Source: Flavobacteriales bacterium (GTDB taxonomy: Bacteria > Bacteroidota > Bacteroidia > Flavobacteriales_F > PHOS-HE28). Taken from it: 64,000 nucleotides of DNA. How positions within the stretch are numbered: the first letter of the stretch is position 1; each line of letters opens with the position of its first letter. Positions 36,736 to 46,202 of this stretch are shown here, piece after piece. The position numbers and the translations under genes were made by a program. The stretch spans positions 3,574,235-3,638,234 of the forward strand of contig CP129489.1 in the NCBI GenBank assembly GCA_030584065.1, given 5' to 3'. The notes below the pieces were generated by a model that had not been told where the DNA came from, made no database searches, and worked only from the letters and a program-made list of their open reading frames with translations.

Positions 36736-37944
36736 ATGCCCCCGAGCGGCCCCTCTTCCGTATTTGCCGCGCAGCGGACGGCCTATCCGGTCCTCCTCGC
36801 CATCGCATTCTCGCACCTGCTGAACGATACGGTGCAGGCGCTGGTCCCGGCCATCTATCCGCTGGTGAAGGCTTCCTTTCAGCTGAGCTACGCGCAGATC
36901 GGCCTCATCACGCTCACCTTCCAGCTCACCGCGTCCATCCTGCAGCCGCTGGTGGGCCACTGGACGGACAAGCACCCCCGGCCCTTTGCGCTGGTGGGCG
37001 GCATGGGCTCCACGCTGATCGGCCTGGCGCTGCTCTCCCAGGCGCACAGCTTTCCGATGATCCTGGGGTCGGTGGCCCTGGTGGGCGTGGGCTCTTCCAT
37101 CTTCCACCCCGAGGCTTCGCGCATGGCCTACATGGCCTCAGGCGGCAAGCGCTCGCTCTCCCAATCGGTCTTCCAGCTCGGCGGGAACATGGGCTCCTCA
37201 CTGGGCCCGCTGCTGGCGGCGGCGGTGGTGGTGCCCCTCGGTCAAGCCACGGTGGGCTGGTTCGCGGTGCTGCCGCTCGTGGCCATGGTCGTTCTGTGGC
37301 GTGTAGGGAGATGGTACATGCGCATCCTGGCCCTTCATCGCCGCGGGACCGCCCATGATGGGCCTGTGCGGCGCTCGGTGCTGCCCCGGAGCAAGGTGGC
37401 TCTCATCATCGCCACGCTGATGCTGCTGATCTTCTCCAAGCAGTTCTATGTGGCCAGCATGACGAGCTACTACACCTTCTACCTCATCGGCCGCTTCGGC
37501 CTCAGCGTGCAGGAGGCGCAGGTGCAGCTCTTCCTCTTCCTCTTCGCCGCCGCCATCGGCACCCTGCTCGGCGGCTTCCTCGGCGACCGCATCGGCTACA
37601 AGCGGATCGTATGGGCCAGCATTCTCGGCGCCGCGCCGTTCACCCTGGCCCTCCCTTACGCCGATCTCTTCTGGACCGGCGTGCTGGCCTTCCTGGCCGG
37701 TTTCATCCTAGCATCGGCCTTCTCCGCCATCCTGGTGTATGCCCAGCTGCTCATCCCCGGTCGTGTGGGGCTCGTGTCCGGACTGTTCTTCGGCTTCGCT
37801 TTCGGCATGGCCGGCCTGGGCAGTGCGTTGCTCGGACGCCTCGCCGATGCCACCGACATCGACACCGTTTTCCGGGTCTGCTCCTTCCTGCCCCTGCTGG
37901 GCCTGCTCTGCTGGTACCTGCCGGACCAGAAGCGCTTCACCTGA
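36736..37944 (+). CDS. MFS transporter, fosmidomycin-resistance (Fsr)-like
   Basis: A 402-residue transporter with twelve predicted membrane helices. The N-terminal SHLLNDTVQALVPAIYPLVK and the SSIFHPEASRMAYMAS block are typical of the Fsr-type MFS group. A charged central loop separates the two six-helix halves at about residues 198-215. Fsr exports fosmidomycin and related compounds; the natural substrate in this group is uncertain. It has its own near-leaderless promoter, 18 bases after the fabD stop. It converges with the polysaccharide cluster, leaving only 3 bases between the stops. Confidence 0.85.
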   Translation: MPPSGPSSVFAAQRTAYPVLLAIAFSHLLNDTVQALVPAIYPLVKASFQLSYAQIGLITLTFQLTASILQPLVGHWTDKHPRPFALVGGMGSTLIGLALLSQAHSFPMILGSVALVGVGSSIFHPEASRMAYMASGGKRSLSQSVFQLGGNMGSSLGPLLAAAVVVPLGQATVGWFAVLPLVAMVVLWRVGRWYMRILALHRRGTAHDGPVRRSVLPRSKVALIIATLMLLIFSKQFYVASMTSYYTFYLIGRFGLSVQEAQVQLFLFLFAAAIGTLLGGFLGDRIGYKRIVWASILGAAPFTLALPYADLFWTGVLAFLAGFILASAFSAILVYAQLLIPGRVGLVSGLFFGFAFGMAGLGSALLGRLADATDIDTVFRVCSFLPLLGLLCWYLPDQKRFT

Positions 37945-37947
37945 GGC

Positions 37948-38697
37948 TCATAGCCGGGCGTTCAGCAGCTTGCCGCTGGCAATCAGCTTGTGCAGATAGG
38001 GCCGCGCAAGGGTATTCCGGATCGCTTCCACGTGGTTCATGTTGTGGCAATCCGTGCCCAGCAGCTCATAGGAGCCCGCATCGATGAGGCGCTCCGCCAC
38101 TTCCCTGGCCTTCGGGCCGTAGGCGCCGGAAAGGGCCACCAGGTTGAGCTGGAACAGCACGCCGCGCTCCTTCAGCCGCTCGTACTTGCTGAAGTCGCTG
38201 TGCCAGAATCCGTAGCGCTCGGGATGCGCCAGCACCGGACGGTAGCCTTGCGTCTGCATCAGGAAGACGATGTTGAGCAGCATGGCCGGCTCGCTGATGA
38301 AGGGCAGCTCGAAGAGCAGGAGCCGGTCGCCGAAGGTGAGCACCCGCCCTTCGGTCACCTTGCGCTCCAGCTCGTGGTCCAGGTAGTACTCGGCCGCCGC
38401 ATCCACCTGGATGTCGATGCCCTGGCGCCGCACCTCGGCCCGCAGCTTCTCCAACCCGCCGAGGATGATCTCGGGTGTGTTGCGGTAGCCGTCGGCCATG
38501 CTGTGCGGCGTGGTGATCACCTTGCGGTAGCCGAGTTCGCGCATGGCGGCGAGCAGATCCATGCTCTGCTCCAGGCTCTGCGCCCCATCGTCGATGCCCG
38601 GGATGAAATGGCTGTGCACATCGCAGCCCAGGACGGACAGGTCTGCCGGGCCGAGCACCGGCTCCTTCTTCCCGAACAGGCTGCCGAAGAGGCCCAT
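37948..38697 (-). CDS. CpsB/YwqE-type tyrosine-protein phosphatase (PHP domain)
   Basis: A 249-residue PHP-fold metalloenzyme with CDVHSHFIPGIDDGAQSLEQS near residue 28 (H-x-H), TTPHSMADGYRN, LAHPERYGFW and GTDCHN, which supply the expected histidine and aspartate metal ligands. Family members dephosphorylate the bacterial tyrosine kinases that drive capsule or exopolysaccharide assembly. It is the last gene of the minus-strand sugar-precursor cluster, 2 bases after the rfbB stop, which fits a role in controlling polysaccharide export. No cognate kinase is in the window. Confidence 0.88.
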   Translation of the reverse strand: MGLFGSLFGKKEPVLGPADLSVLGCDVHSHFIPGIDDGAQSLEQSMDLLAAMRELGYRKVITTPHSMADGYRNTPEIILGGLEKLRAEVRRQGIDIQVDAAAEYYLDHELERKVTEGRVLTFGDRLLLFELPFISEPAMLLNIVFLMQTQGYRPVLAHPERYGFWHSDFSKYERLKERGVLFQLNLVALSGAYGPKAREVAERLIDAGSYELLGTDCHNMNHVEAIRNTLARPYLHKLIASGKLLNARL

Positions 38698-38699
38698 CG

Positions 38700-39761
38700 T
38701 CAGCGCTGGGCGTAGTGCGCCTGGTAGTACAGCTGGTAGGCGCCGCTCGTCACGTGGTCCAGCCATTCGGTGTTGGCGAGGTACCAGTCCACGGTGCGTT
38801 CCAGACCCTCCTCGAAAGTGATGCTCGGCCTCCATCCCAACTCCCGCTCGATCTTGGAGGCATCGATGGCGTAGCGCAGGTCATGGCCGGCGCGGTCGGT
38901 GACGTAGGTGATCAGCTTCGCGCTCTCCCCTTCGGCACGGCCGAGCTTGCGGTCCATGATGGAGCAGAGCAGGTGCACCAGGTCGATGTTCTTCCACTCG
39001 TTGTGGCCGCCGATGTTGTAGGTCTCACCGTTCCTGCCCTTATGGAAGATGGCGTCGATGGCGGCGGCATGGTCCTCCACCCACAGCCAGTCGCGCACGT
39101 TCTCGCCCTTTCCGTACACGGGCAGCGGCTTGCTGCTGCGGATGTTGTTGATCATGAGCGGGATCAGCTTCTCCGGGAAGTGGTGGCTGCCGTAGTTGTT
39201 GCTGCAGTTGCTCACCACGAAGGGCAGCTTGTAGGTGTTGCCGTAGGCCCGCACGAAGTGGTCGCTCGCTGCCTTGCTGGCGCTGTAGGGGCTCTGCGGG
39301 TCATAGGGCGTCTCCTCGGTGAAGAAGCCATCGTCATGGAGCGAGCCGTAGACCTCATCGGTGCTCACATGGTAGAAGCGCCTGCCCTCAAAGCTGCCCT
39401 TCCACGCTTCCTTCGCAGCGTTCAGCAGCGTGACCGTACCGAACACATTGGTGCGGACGAACGCCAGCGGATCGGTGATGCTGCGGTCCACATGGCTCTC
39501 GGCCGCGAGGTGGATGACACCATCGATGGCGTACTCCTTGAACACCCGGGCGACCGCTTCCGCATCACAGATGTCGGCCTTCACGAAGGTGTAGTTGGGG
39601 GCGTTCTCGACGTCGCGCAGGTTCTCCAGATTGCCCGCGTAGGTGAGGGCATCGAGGTTGATGATGCGGTGCTGCGGGTACTTCGTGACGAAGCGCCGCA
39701 CCACATGGCTGCCGATGAAGCCGGCGCCGCCGGTGATGAGGAGGTTGCGTGTGTTGCTCAT
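38700..39761 (-). CDS. rfbB: dTDP-glucose 4,6-dehydratase
   Basis: A 353-residue enzyme with the NAD-binding motif LITGGAGFIGSHVV, the STDEVYGSL block, active-site YSASKAASDH (YxxxK) and the specific NNYGSHHFPEKLIPL and RDWLWVEDHAAAI segments. It converts dTDP-glucose to dTDP-4-keto-6-deoxyglucose for deoxysugars such as rhamnose. rfbA, rfbC and rfbD are not in the window. A 97-base spacer with a two-stem hairpin separates it from the upstream dehydrogenase gene. Confidence 0.94.
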   Translation of the reverse strand: MSNTRNLLITGGAGFIGSHVVRRFVTKYPQHRIINLDALTYAGNLENLRDVENAPNYTFVKADICDAEAVARVFKEYAIDGVIHLAAESHVDRSITDPLAFVRTNVFGTVTLLNAAKEAWKGSFEGRRFYHVSTDEVYGSLHDDGFFTEETPYDPQSPYSASKAASDHFVRAYGNTYKLPFVVSNCSNNYGSHHFPEKLIPLMINNIRSSKPLPVYGKGENVRDWLWVEDHAAAIDAIFHKGRNGETYNIGGHNEWKNIDLVHLLCSIMDRKLGRAEGESAKLITYVTDRAGHDLRYAIDASKIERELGWRPSITFEEGLERTVDWYLANTEWLDHVTSGAYQLYYQAHYAQR

Positions 39762-39773
39762 GTTCTAGCCTGG

Positions 39774-39842
39774 ACGGCGCGACGAGTCGACTTCCGCTGT
39801 GCATGGAACGCGCTTGGCGTTCCCGTCGCGTCGTTGCGCCGT
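39774..39842 (-). other. Two-stem hairpin in the wbpA-rfbB spacer
   Basis: ACGGCGCGACGA (39774-39785) pairs with TCGTTGCGCCGT (39831-39842) with one mismatch, enclosing a second hairpin GGAACG (39805-39810) with CGTTCC (39818-39823). It lies within the presumed operon transcript, so RNA stability or attenuation are possible roles. Confidence 0.4.
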
Positions 39843-39858
39843 TGCGATGGGATGCATG

Positions 39859-41157
39859 TCAAAGGCTCCAGTACGTGATGTCCTTGATCTTCTTGCGGAA
39901 GACGCCCTTCAGGTCGACCAGCACGCCCTTGGGCCTCAGCATGCCCTTGAACCAGGCCTCGTCCTTGCTGGCGTACTCCGCGTGGTTCACCGCCACGATG
40001 ATCGCATCGTAGGGCCCCTTCATCTCCTTTGCCAGCTCATAGCCGTACTCGTGCTTCACCTCATCGCTGTCGGCATGGGGGTCGGTCACGTCCACATGGC
40101 AGCTGAAGCTCTTCAGCTCGTTCACCACGTCGGCCACCTTGCTGTTGCGGATGTCGGTGACGTTCTCCTTGAAGGTGGCGCCCATCACCAGCACGCGCGC
40201 GTCGGCCGGGTTGGTGCCGGCGGCGATGATCTTCTTCACCGTCTGCTTGGCGGTGTAGCCGCCCATGCTGTCGTTCACGAAGCGGCCGGCATCGATGATC
40301 TGCGCGTGGTAGCCCAGTTCCTTCGCCTTGTACACGAGGTAGTAGGGGTCCACGCCGATGCAGTGGCCGCCCACCAGGCCCGGCTGGAACTTGAGGAAGT
40401 TCCACTTGGTGCCTGCGGCCTCCAGCACATCGTACGTATTGATACCCATCCGGTTGAAGATGATCGAGAGCTCGTTGATCAGGGCGATGTTCACGTCGCG
40501 CTGCGTGTTCTCGATGATCTTGGCGGCCTCGGCCACCTTGATGCTGGCCGCGCGGTGCACACCCGCCTTCACCACCAGCTCGTACACCCTGGCGACGGTC
40601 TCCGCGCTCTCGGCATCGCAGCCGCTGGTCACCTTCACGATGCGTTCCAGGGTGTGCTCCTTGTCGCCGGGATTGATCCGCTCCGGGCTGTATCCCACCT
40701 TGAAGTCCTCCACGAACCTCAGGTTGCTCAGGCGCTCCAGCAGGGGCACGCAGTCCTCCTCGGTGCAGCCGGGGTACACGGTGCTCTCGTACACCACGTA
40801 GTCGCCCTTCTTCAGCACCTGGCCCACGGTGCGCGTGGCCCCGAGCAGCGGGCCCAGGTCGGGGATGTTCTGGCTGTCGATGGGCGTGGGCACGGCCACG
40901 ATGAAGAACTCCACCTCCTTCAGGTCGCTCAGTTCGGCGGTGAAGTGGATGTCGCATCCCTCGAAGTCCTCAGCGGGCAGCTCGTTGCTGGGGTCCTCGC
41001 CGCGGCGCATCATGTCCACGCGCTTCTGGTTGATGTCGAAGCCCACCACCTTGATCCTGCGCGCGAAGGCCAGGGCGATGGGAAGGCCCACGTAGCCCAG
41101 GCCGATCACGGCCAGCTTGGCCTCCTTCCTCAGCAGTCGGTCATACAGGTTGCTCAT
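39859..41157 (-). CDS. UDP-N-acetylhexosamine 6-dehydrogenase (WbpA/TviB-type)
   Basis: A 432-residue nucleotide-sugar dehydrogenase: Rossmann motif LAVIGLGYVGLPIALAFA, the middle-domain SPERINPGD, and the catalytic cysteine in GLVGGHCIGVDPYYL. The SPERINPGD and GGHCIGVDPYY forms mark the UDP-HexNAc branch, not UDP-glucose dehydrogenases, which read GGSCFPKD (seen in 44833-46164). It oxidises UDP-GlcNAc or UDP-GalNAc to the uronic acid. The neighbouring WbpB-, WbpD- and WbpE-like genes point to UDP-GlcNAc. It overlaps the oxidoreductase gene by 17 bases. Confidence 0.88.
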   Translation of the reverse strand: MSNLYDRLLRKEAKLAVIGLGYVGLPIALAFARRIKVVGFDINQKRVDMMRRGEDPSNELPAEDFEGCDIHFTAELSDLKEVEFFIVAVPTPIDSQNIPDLGPLLGATRTVGQVLKKGDYVVYESTVYPGCTEEDCVPLLERLSNLRFVEDFKVGYSPERINPGDKEHTLERIVKVTSGCDAESAETVARVYELVVKAGVHRAASIKVAEAAKIIENTQRDVNIALINELSIIFNRMGINTYDVLEAAGTKWNFLKFQPGLVGGHCIGVDPYYLVYKAKELGYHAQIIDAGRFVNDSMGGYTAKQTVKKIIAAGTNPADARVLVMGATFKENVTDIRNSKVADVVNELKSFSCHVDVTDPHADSDEVKHEYGYELAKEMKGPYDAIIVAVNHAEYASKDEAWFKGMLRPKGVLVDLKGVFRKKIKDITYWSL

Positions 41158-42178
41158 CCCTCTTCTCGTAGATGCGTTCGATGATCTCCACCACCTTGAG
41201 GCCCTCGAGGGCGTTGGTGGTCATGGTATTGCGTCCCTTCAGGGTGTCCACCACGTTGTCGATGATGTACCCGTGGTTGTTGGCGCTGCCCTTGTACGCG
41301 CCATAGTCGTTGGCGGGATTGGTGGGCGCCAGGTCGGGCATGGTGTAGCCCTGGATGTGGCAATGCTCCACCTTGTCCATGTACTGCCCGCCGATCTTCA
41401 CGCTGCCCTTGCTGCCGATCACCGTGAGGCTGCTCTCCAGGTTCCTGTCCCACACGGCGGTGCTGTAGTTGAGGCAGCCCATGCCCCCGTTAAGGAAGCG
41501 GAAGGTGACCAGGCCGCTGTCCTCGAAGGCCGTGAGGTCATGGTGGCTGAAGTCGGCGAAGCGCCCGCGGATGTCGGTGATGTCGCCGAAGAGCCAGTAC
41601 AGGATGTCGATGAAGTGGCTGAACTGGGTGAAGAGCGTGCCTCCGTCCAAGTCGGCCGTGCCCTTCCAGCTGCCGGGCTTGTAGTAGCGCTCGTCGCGGT
41701 TCCAGTAGCAGTTCACCTGCACCAGGTGGATGTCGCCGAGCAGCCCCTGGTCCACCACGCCCTTGATCCACTGGCTGGGCGGGCTGTAGCGGTTCTGCAT
41801 CACCCCGAACACGGTGCGGTGCACCTGCAGGGCCTTGTAGAGCACGGCCTCGCAGCTGGCCTTGGTGAGCGCCATGGGCTTCTCGCACACCACGTGCTTG
41901 CGGGCCTCCAGCGCCTTGATGCTCTGCGGCGCATGCAGCCCGTTGGGCGTGCAGATGTTCACGACCTCGATTCCGGGGACGGCGGTGAGCATCGCTTCCA
42001 GGTCCGGGAACCAGGGGGCATCGAAGCCCTCCAGCCCGAGCTCCTCCTTGGGCCGGGTATCGCACAGGGCCACCAGCTCGCACTCGGGATGGCGCCGGAT
42101 CATGTCAGCGTGCCGCTTGCCGATATGGCCGCAGCCGACCACCGCGAATCGGATCCTCTGTTCCGTGGGCAGCGGCAT
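41141..42178 (-). CDS. Gfo/Idh/MocA oxidoreductase, WbpB-like
   Basis: A 345-residue oxidoreductase with the NAD motif FAVVGCGHIGKRHAD at the N-terminus and the family block CEKPMALTKASCEAVL (EKP motif). The length and the central QNRYSPPSQWIK segment resemble WbpB/WlbA, which oxidise C-3 of UDP-GlcNAcA. In that pathway the product is aminated by a WbpE-type transaminase and acetylated by WbpD, and both are encoded nearby. It overlaps the dehydrogenase start by 17 bases and follows the acetyltransferase by 3. Confidence 0.85.
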   Translation of the reverse strand: MPLPTEQRIRFAVVGCGHIGKRHADMIRRHPECELVALCDTRPKEELGLEGFDAPWFPDLEAMLTAVPGIEVVNICTPNGLHAPQSIKALEARKHVVCEKPMALTKASCEAVLYKALQVHRTVFGVMQNRYSPPSQWIKGVVDQGLLGDIHLVQVNCYWNRDERYYKPGSWKGTADLDGGTLFTQFSHFIDILYWLFGDITDIRGRFADFSHHDLTAFEDSGLVTFRFLNGGMGCLNYSTAVWDRNLESSLTVIGSKGSVKIGGQYMDKVEHCHIQGYTMPDLAPTNPANDYGAYKGSANNHGYIIDNVVDTLKGRNTMTTNALEGLKVVEIIERIYEKRDEQPV

Positions 42179-42181
42179 GGC

Positions 42182-42754
42182 TCAGGCGATGCGCGTCACG
42201 CGCCCGTTCTCCAGCCGGTAGCGCTGACCGCTCTCCGGGCAGGCGGCCTCACCGGCCTCATTGAACCTCAGCTTATGGCCGAACTCGCTCATCCAGCCGG
42301 TCTGCCGGGCGGGATTGCCGACCACGAGCGCGTAGTCGGGTACCTCCCGGGTCACCACGGCGCCGGCCCCCACGAAGGCGTAGCGGCCGATATCGTGCCC
42401 GCAGACGATGGTGGCGTTGGCCCCGATGGAAGCGCCCTGTTTCACGAGCGTGCGAAGGTACTGGTCCCTGCGCGCCACGGCGCTGCGCGGGTTGATGACG
42501 TTGGTGAACACGCACGACGGGCCGAGGAACACGTCGTCCTCGCACTCCACGCCGGTGTAGATGCTCACGTTGTTCTGCACCTTCACGTTGCGGCCCAGCC
42601 TCACGCCAGGGCTCACCACCACGTTCTGCCCGATGTTGCAGCCATCCCCGATCACGCAGCCCGGCATGATGTGCGAGAAATGCCAGATGCGCGTGCCCTC
42701 GCCAATGGTGCAGCCCTCGTCGATGACGGCGGTGGGGTGGGCGGTGTAGGGCAT
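42182..42754 (-). CDS. WbpD/WlbB-type N-acetyltransferase (left-handed beta-helix)
   Basis: A 190-residue hexapeptide-repeat protein: [20 protein letters not shown] followed by repeating I-G-x-x-x-x-I rungs, then [15 protein letters not shown] and [21 protein letters not shown]. The loop NVINPRSAV and the overall size are characteristic of WbpD/WlbB, which acetylate the 3-amino group of UDP-GlcNAc3NA. The gene opens the wbpD-wbpB-wbpA-rfbB-cpsB run on the minus strand, with a TACATTCG promoter element 50 bases upstream. Confidence 0.88.
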   Translation of the reverse strand: MPYTAHPTAVIDEGCTIGEGTRIWHFSHIMPGCVIGDGCNIGQNVVVSPGVRLGRNVKVQNNVSIYTGVECEDDVFLGPSCVFTNVINPRSAVARRDQYLRTLVKQGASIGANATIVCGHDIGRYAFVGAGAVVTREVPDYALVVGNPARQTGWMSEFGHKLRFNEAGEAACPESGQRYRLENGRVTRIA

Positions 42755-42804
42755 GCGCTCAAGCCGTCATGCGCTCATCAGGCCAGCAGCGCATGACAGG
42801 GCCG

Positions 42805-42812
42805 CGAATGTA
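42805..42812 (-). promoter_or_regulatory. -7 promoter element for the sugar-precursor operon
   Basis: TACATTCG on the minus strand ends 50 bases before the acetyltransferase start at 42754, giving an expected leader of about 45 bases. Confidence 0.4.
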
Positions 42813-42860
42813 CCTCTTCCGGTTGATGTGGGAGTGCGCTGGCTGCCAGTAGGTTACCTA

Positions 42861-43718
42861 TTACTCCTGGGGTCCGCAGCACACGCGGGTCAAGTCCGCA
42901 TCCTCCGGCACCAGGGCAAGGTCCTGAAGGGTGGCGATCAGCGGTTGCAGCACCCTGCCATCCGGCCTCGCGACCTGCCAGCGCACGTGCCGCAGCCATT
43001 CCCGCGCCAGTTCATTCCGGAAACCCGCGTTCTGCGTCACCAGGTCCACGGTGTGCGCGCTGTGGTCCAGGCCGCGCACGGCACGGTCCAGTACGGCGAG
43101 GGCTTCTTGCATGGTGCCCTGATGGGCAAGCGCGAACTCCTCCCGCGCCACGATCACGAAGCCGGGCCAGTCGCCACGCACCTCGTCCACGCGGCGCATC
43201 ACACCGGCCTCCACGTAGTGTGAGGTGACGTAGGTCTCCCACAGGAAGATGACCGGGGGGCCTTCGGCCATGCGCCGGGCCGCACCCTCCATGTTGTGCA
43301 CCACCACAAGGTCCTCTGGGCGCGGACGCCAGCCGAGCCGCTCGGCATAGAGCATGGCCATGATGTGGCTTCCGCTGCCCAGCCTGCTGATGGCGAAGGG
43401 AACACCCTTGAGGTCGCTGGGATGGTGCAGGGCGGACGAGGCGGGCACGTGCACGCCCCACGGCAGCGGGCTCTCCACGAAGGTGCTCACGATGCGGTGC
43501 GGGCCGCCGTTGAGGATGTCGCGCACGGCGCCCTCGGTCACCAGCACGGCCATGTCGAGTTCGCCATCGCGGAGCATCTGGCACATGCGTCCGGTGCCTT
43601 CATGCACGGTGTGCCACTGCAGGTCGATGCCCGCCTCCGCGAATCGGCCCTGCTCCATGGCCAGGTGCCAGGGCAGGTTGTAGGGCTCGGGAACACCCGC
43701 GATGCGGAGGGTCGTCAT
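42861..43718 (-). CDS. Cytosolic NMT1/ThiY-like substrate-binding protein
   Basis: A 285-residue periplasmic-binding-protein fold, MTTLRIAGVPEPYNLPWHLAMEQG onward, with MCQMLRDGELDMAVLVTEGAV in the typical place. There is no signal peptide or lipobox, so it should be cytoplasmic. The family includes pyrimidine-precursor binding proteins and THI5-like enzymes. No ABC permease or ATPase is nearby. It sits inside the polysaccharide cluster, flanked by a promoter on one side and an inverted heptamer array on the other. Its role there is unclear. Confidence 0.7.
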   Translation of the reverse strand: MTTLRIAGVPEPYNLPWHLAMEQGRFAEAGIDLQWHTVHEGTGRMCQMLRDGELDMAVLVTEGAVRDILNGGPHRIVSTFVESPLPWGVHVPASSALHHPSDLKGVPFAISRLGSGSHIMAMLYAERLGWRPRPEDLVVVHNMEGAARRMAEGPPVIFLWETYVTSHYVEAGVMRRVDEVRGDWPGFVIVAREEFALAHQGTMQEALAVLDRAVRGLDHSAHTVDLVTQNAGFRNELAREWLRHVRWQVARPDGRVLQPLIATLQDLALVPEDADLTRVCCGPQE

Positions 43719-43723
43719 GCAAG

Positions 43724-43820
43724 GGTCAAGTCACAAGGAACAAGTGCCAAGGGACAAAGGTGCCTCGAGATGTCCTGTTCCTTGTCACTTGCTACTTGAC
43801 ACTTGTCACTTGTCACTTGC

Positions 43821-43822
<2 letters not shown>
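43724..43822. repeat. Inverted array of 7-bp tandem repeats
   Basis: The left arm holds about five degenerate heptamers of form NNNCAAG (43724-43758). The right arm holds six of form CTTGNNN, mostly CTTGTCA (43781-43822). The arms are complementary, with 43727-43742 and 43776-43791 matching at 15 of 16 positions, so the array can fold into a long hairpin. It fills the spacer between the UDP-glucuronate decarboxylase and the NMT1-like gene and runs to the decarboxylase stop codon. Confidence 0.75.
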
Positions 43823-44819
<997 letters not shown>

Positions 44820-44832
44820 GGGGCGTTGGGGC

Positions 44833-46164
44833 TTAGGCGTTCACCGGCTTCTTGGCGCCCACGGTCTGCCGGCCCACGCTCTCATAGGTGAATCCGAGCT
44901 TGGCCATCTCCTCCAGCTCGTACAGGTTGCGGCCATCGAAGATGGTCTTCTCCTTGAGCAGCTCCCCCACGCGCTTGAAGTCGGGGGTGCGGAAGAGCGC
45001 CCATTCCGTGGCGATGATGAGCGCATCGGCTCCCTTGAGCGCCTCATACTCGTCCTTTGCGAAGGCGACCTTGTCCCCGACGAGCTTCTTCACGTTGGCC
45101 ATGGCTTCGGGGTCGAAGGCGGTGACGCTGGCGCCGGCCTTCAGCAGCTCGTCGATCACATAGAGGGCCGGTGCTTCGCGGATGTCGTCCGTGTCGGGCT
45201 TGAAAGCGAGGCCCCAAAGCGCGAAGTGCCTGCCCTTCAGTTCGCCGAAATGCCGCTTGATCTTGGGGATGATGGAGGTCTTCTGCCCCTCGTTCACCTC
45301 CATCACGGCATTGATGATCTGGAACTCGTAGCCGGCCTCTTTGCCGCTCTTGGCCAGGGCCTGCACATCCTTGGGGAAGCAGCTGCCGCCGTAGCCGATT
45401 CCGGGGAAGAGGAAGCGCTTGCCGATGCGGCTGTCCGTGCCGATGCCGATGCGCACCTTGTCCACATCGGCGCCCACGCGCTCGCAGAAGTTCGCGATCT
45501 CGTTCATGAACGTGATCTTGGTGGCCAGGAAGGCGTTGGCGGCGTATTTGGTGAGCTCCGCGCTGCGCTCGTCCATGAAGATGATGGGGTTGCCCTGGCG
45601 CACGAAGGGCTTGTAGAGGTCCTCCATCACCTTGCGGGCGCGCTCGCTGCTGGTGCCCACCACCACGCGGTCGGGCTTCAGGAAATCGTCCACCGCGAAG
45701 CCCTCGCGCAGGAACTCGGGGTTGCTCACCACATCGAAGAGCTCCTCCTTGGCGTGCTTCGCCAGTGCGGCATGCACCTTCTCCGACGTGCCTACGGGCA
45801 CGGTGCTCTTGTCCACGATCACCTTGTAGTCGGTGATGATGCGGCCCAGCTCATCGGCGACGCCCAGCACGTACTTCAGGTCGGCGCTGCCGTCCTCGCC
45901 CGGGGGCGTGGGCAGGGCCAGGAAGATGATCTGGGCATCCTTGATGGCGCTGGCCAGGTCGGTGGTGAAGTGCAGGCGGCCCTGGCGGATGTTGCGCTCG
46001 AAGAGCACATCGAGGTGCGGCTCGTAGATGGGCACCTTGCCATCCTTCATCATCTGCACCTTGTTGGCGTCGATGTCGACGCAGATCACATGGTTGCCGG
46101 TCTCGGCGAAGCAGGTGCCGGTCACCAGCCCTACGTACCCTGTTCCTACTACTGCGATGTTCAT
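44833..46164 (-). CDS. UDP-glucose 6-dehydrogenase
   Basis: A 443-residue enzyme with the Rossmann motif [20 protein letters not shown], the [14 protein letters not shown] segment, [16 protein letters not shown], and the catalytic cysteine in [16 protein letters not shown]. These are the UDP-glucose dehydrogenase forms. It oxidises UDP-glucose twice to UDP-glucuronate, the substrate of the decarboxylase immediately downstream. A 38-base spacer with a GC-rich hairpin separates it from the aminotransferase. Confidence 0.94.
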   Translation of the reverse strand: MNIAVVGTGYVGLVTGTCFAETGNHVICVDIDANKVQMMKDGKVPIYEPHLDVLFERNIRQGRLHFTTDLASAIKDAQIIFLALPTPPGEDGSADLKYVLGVADELGRIITDYKVIVDKSTVPVGTSEKVHAALAKHAKEELFDVVSNPEFLREGFAVDDFLKPDRVVVGTSSERARKVMEDLYKPFVRQGNPIIFMDERSAELTKYAANAFLATKITFMNEIANFCERVGADVDKVRIGIGTDSRIGKRFLFPGIGYGGSCFPKDVQALAKSGKEAGYEFQIINAVMEVNEGQKTSIIPKIKRHFGELKGRHFALWGLAFKPDTDDIREAPALYVIDELLKAGASVTAFDPEAMANVKKLVGDKVAFAKDEYEALKGADALIIATEWALFRTPDFKRVGELLKEKTIFDGRNLYELEEMAKLGFTYESVGRQTVGAKKPVNA

Positions 46165-46174
46165 GGGAAGGTGG

Positions 46175-46194
46175 GGGCCGGAGCTTCCCGGCCC
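46175..46194 (-). other. GC hairpin in the aminotransferase-ugd spacer
   Basis: GGGCCGG (46175-46181) and CCGGCCC (46188-46194) are perfectly complementary around a 6-base loop. On the transcribed minus strand no T-run follows before the ugd start codon, so it may set relative expression of the two genes instead of terminating. Confidence 0.4.
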
Positions 46195-46202
46195 TTGCTT
46201 GT

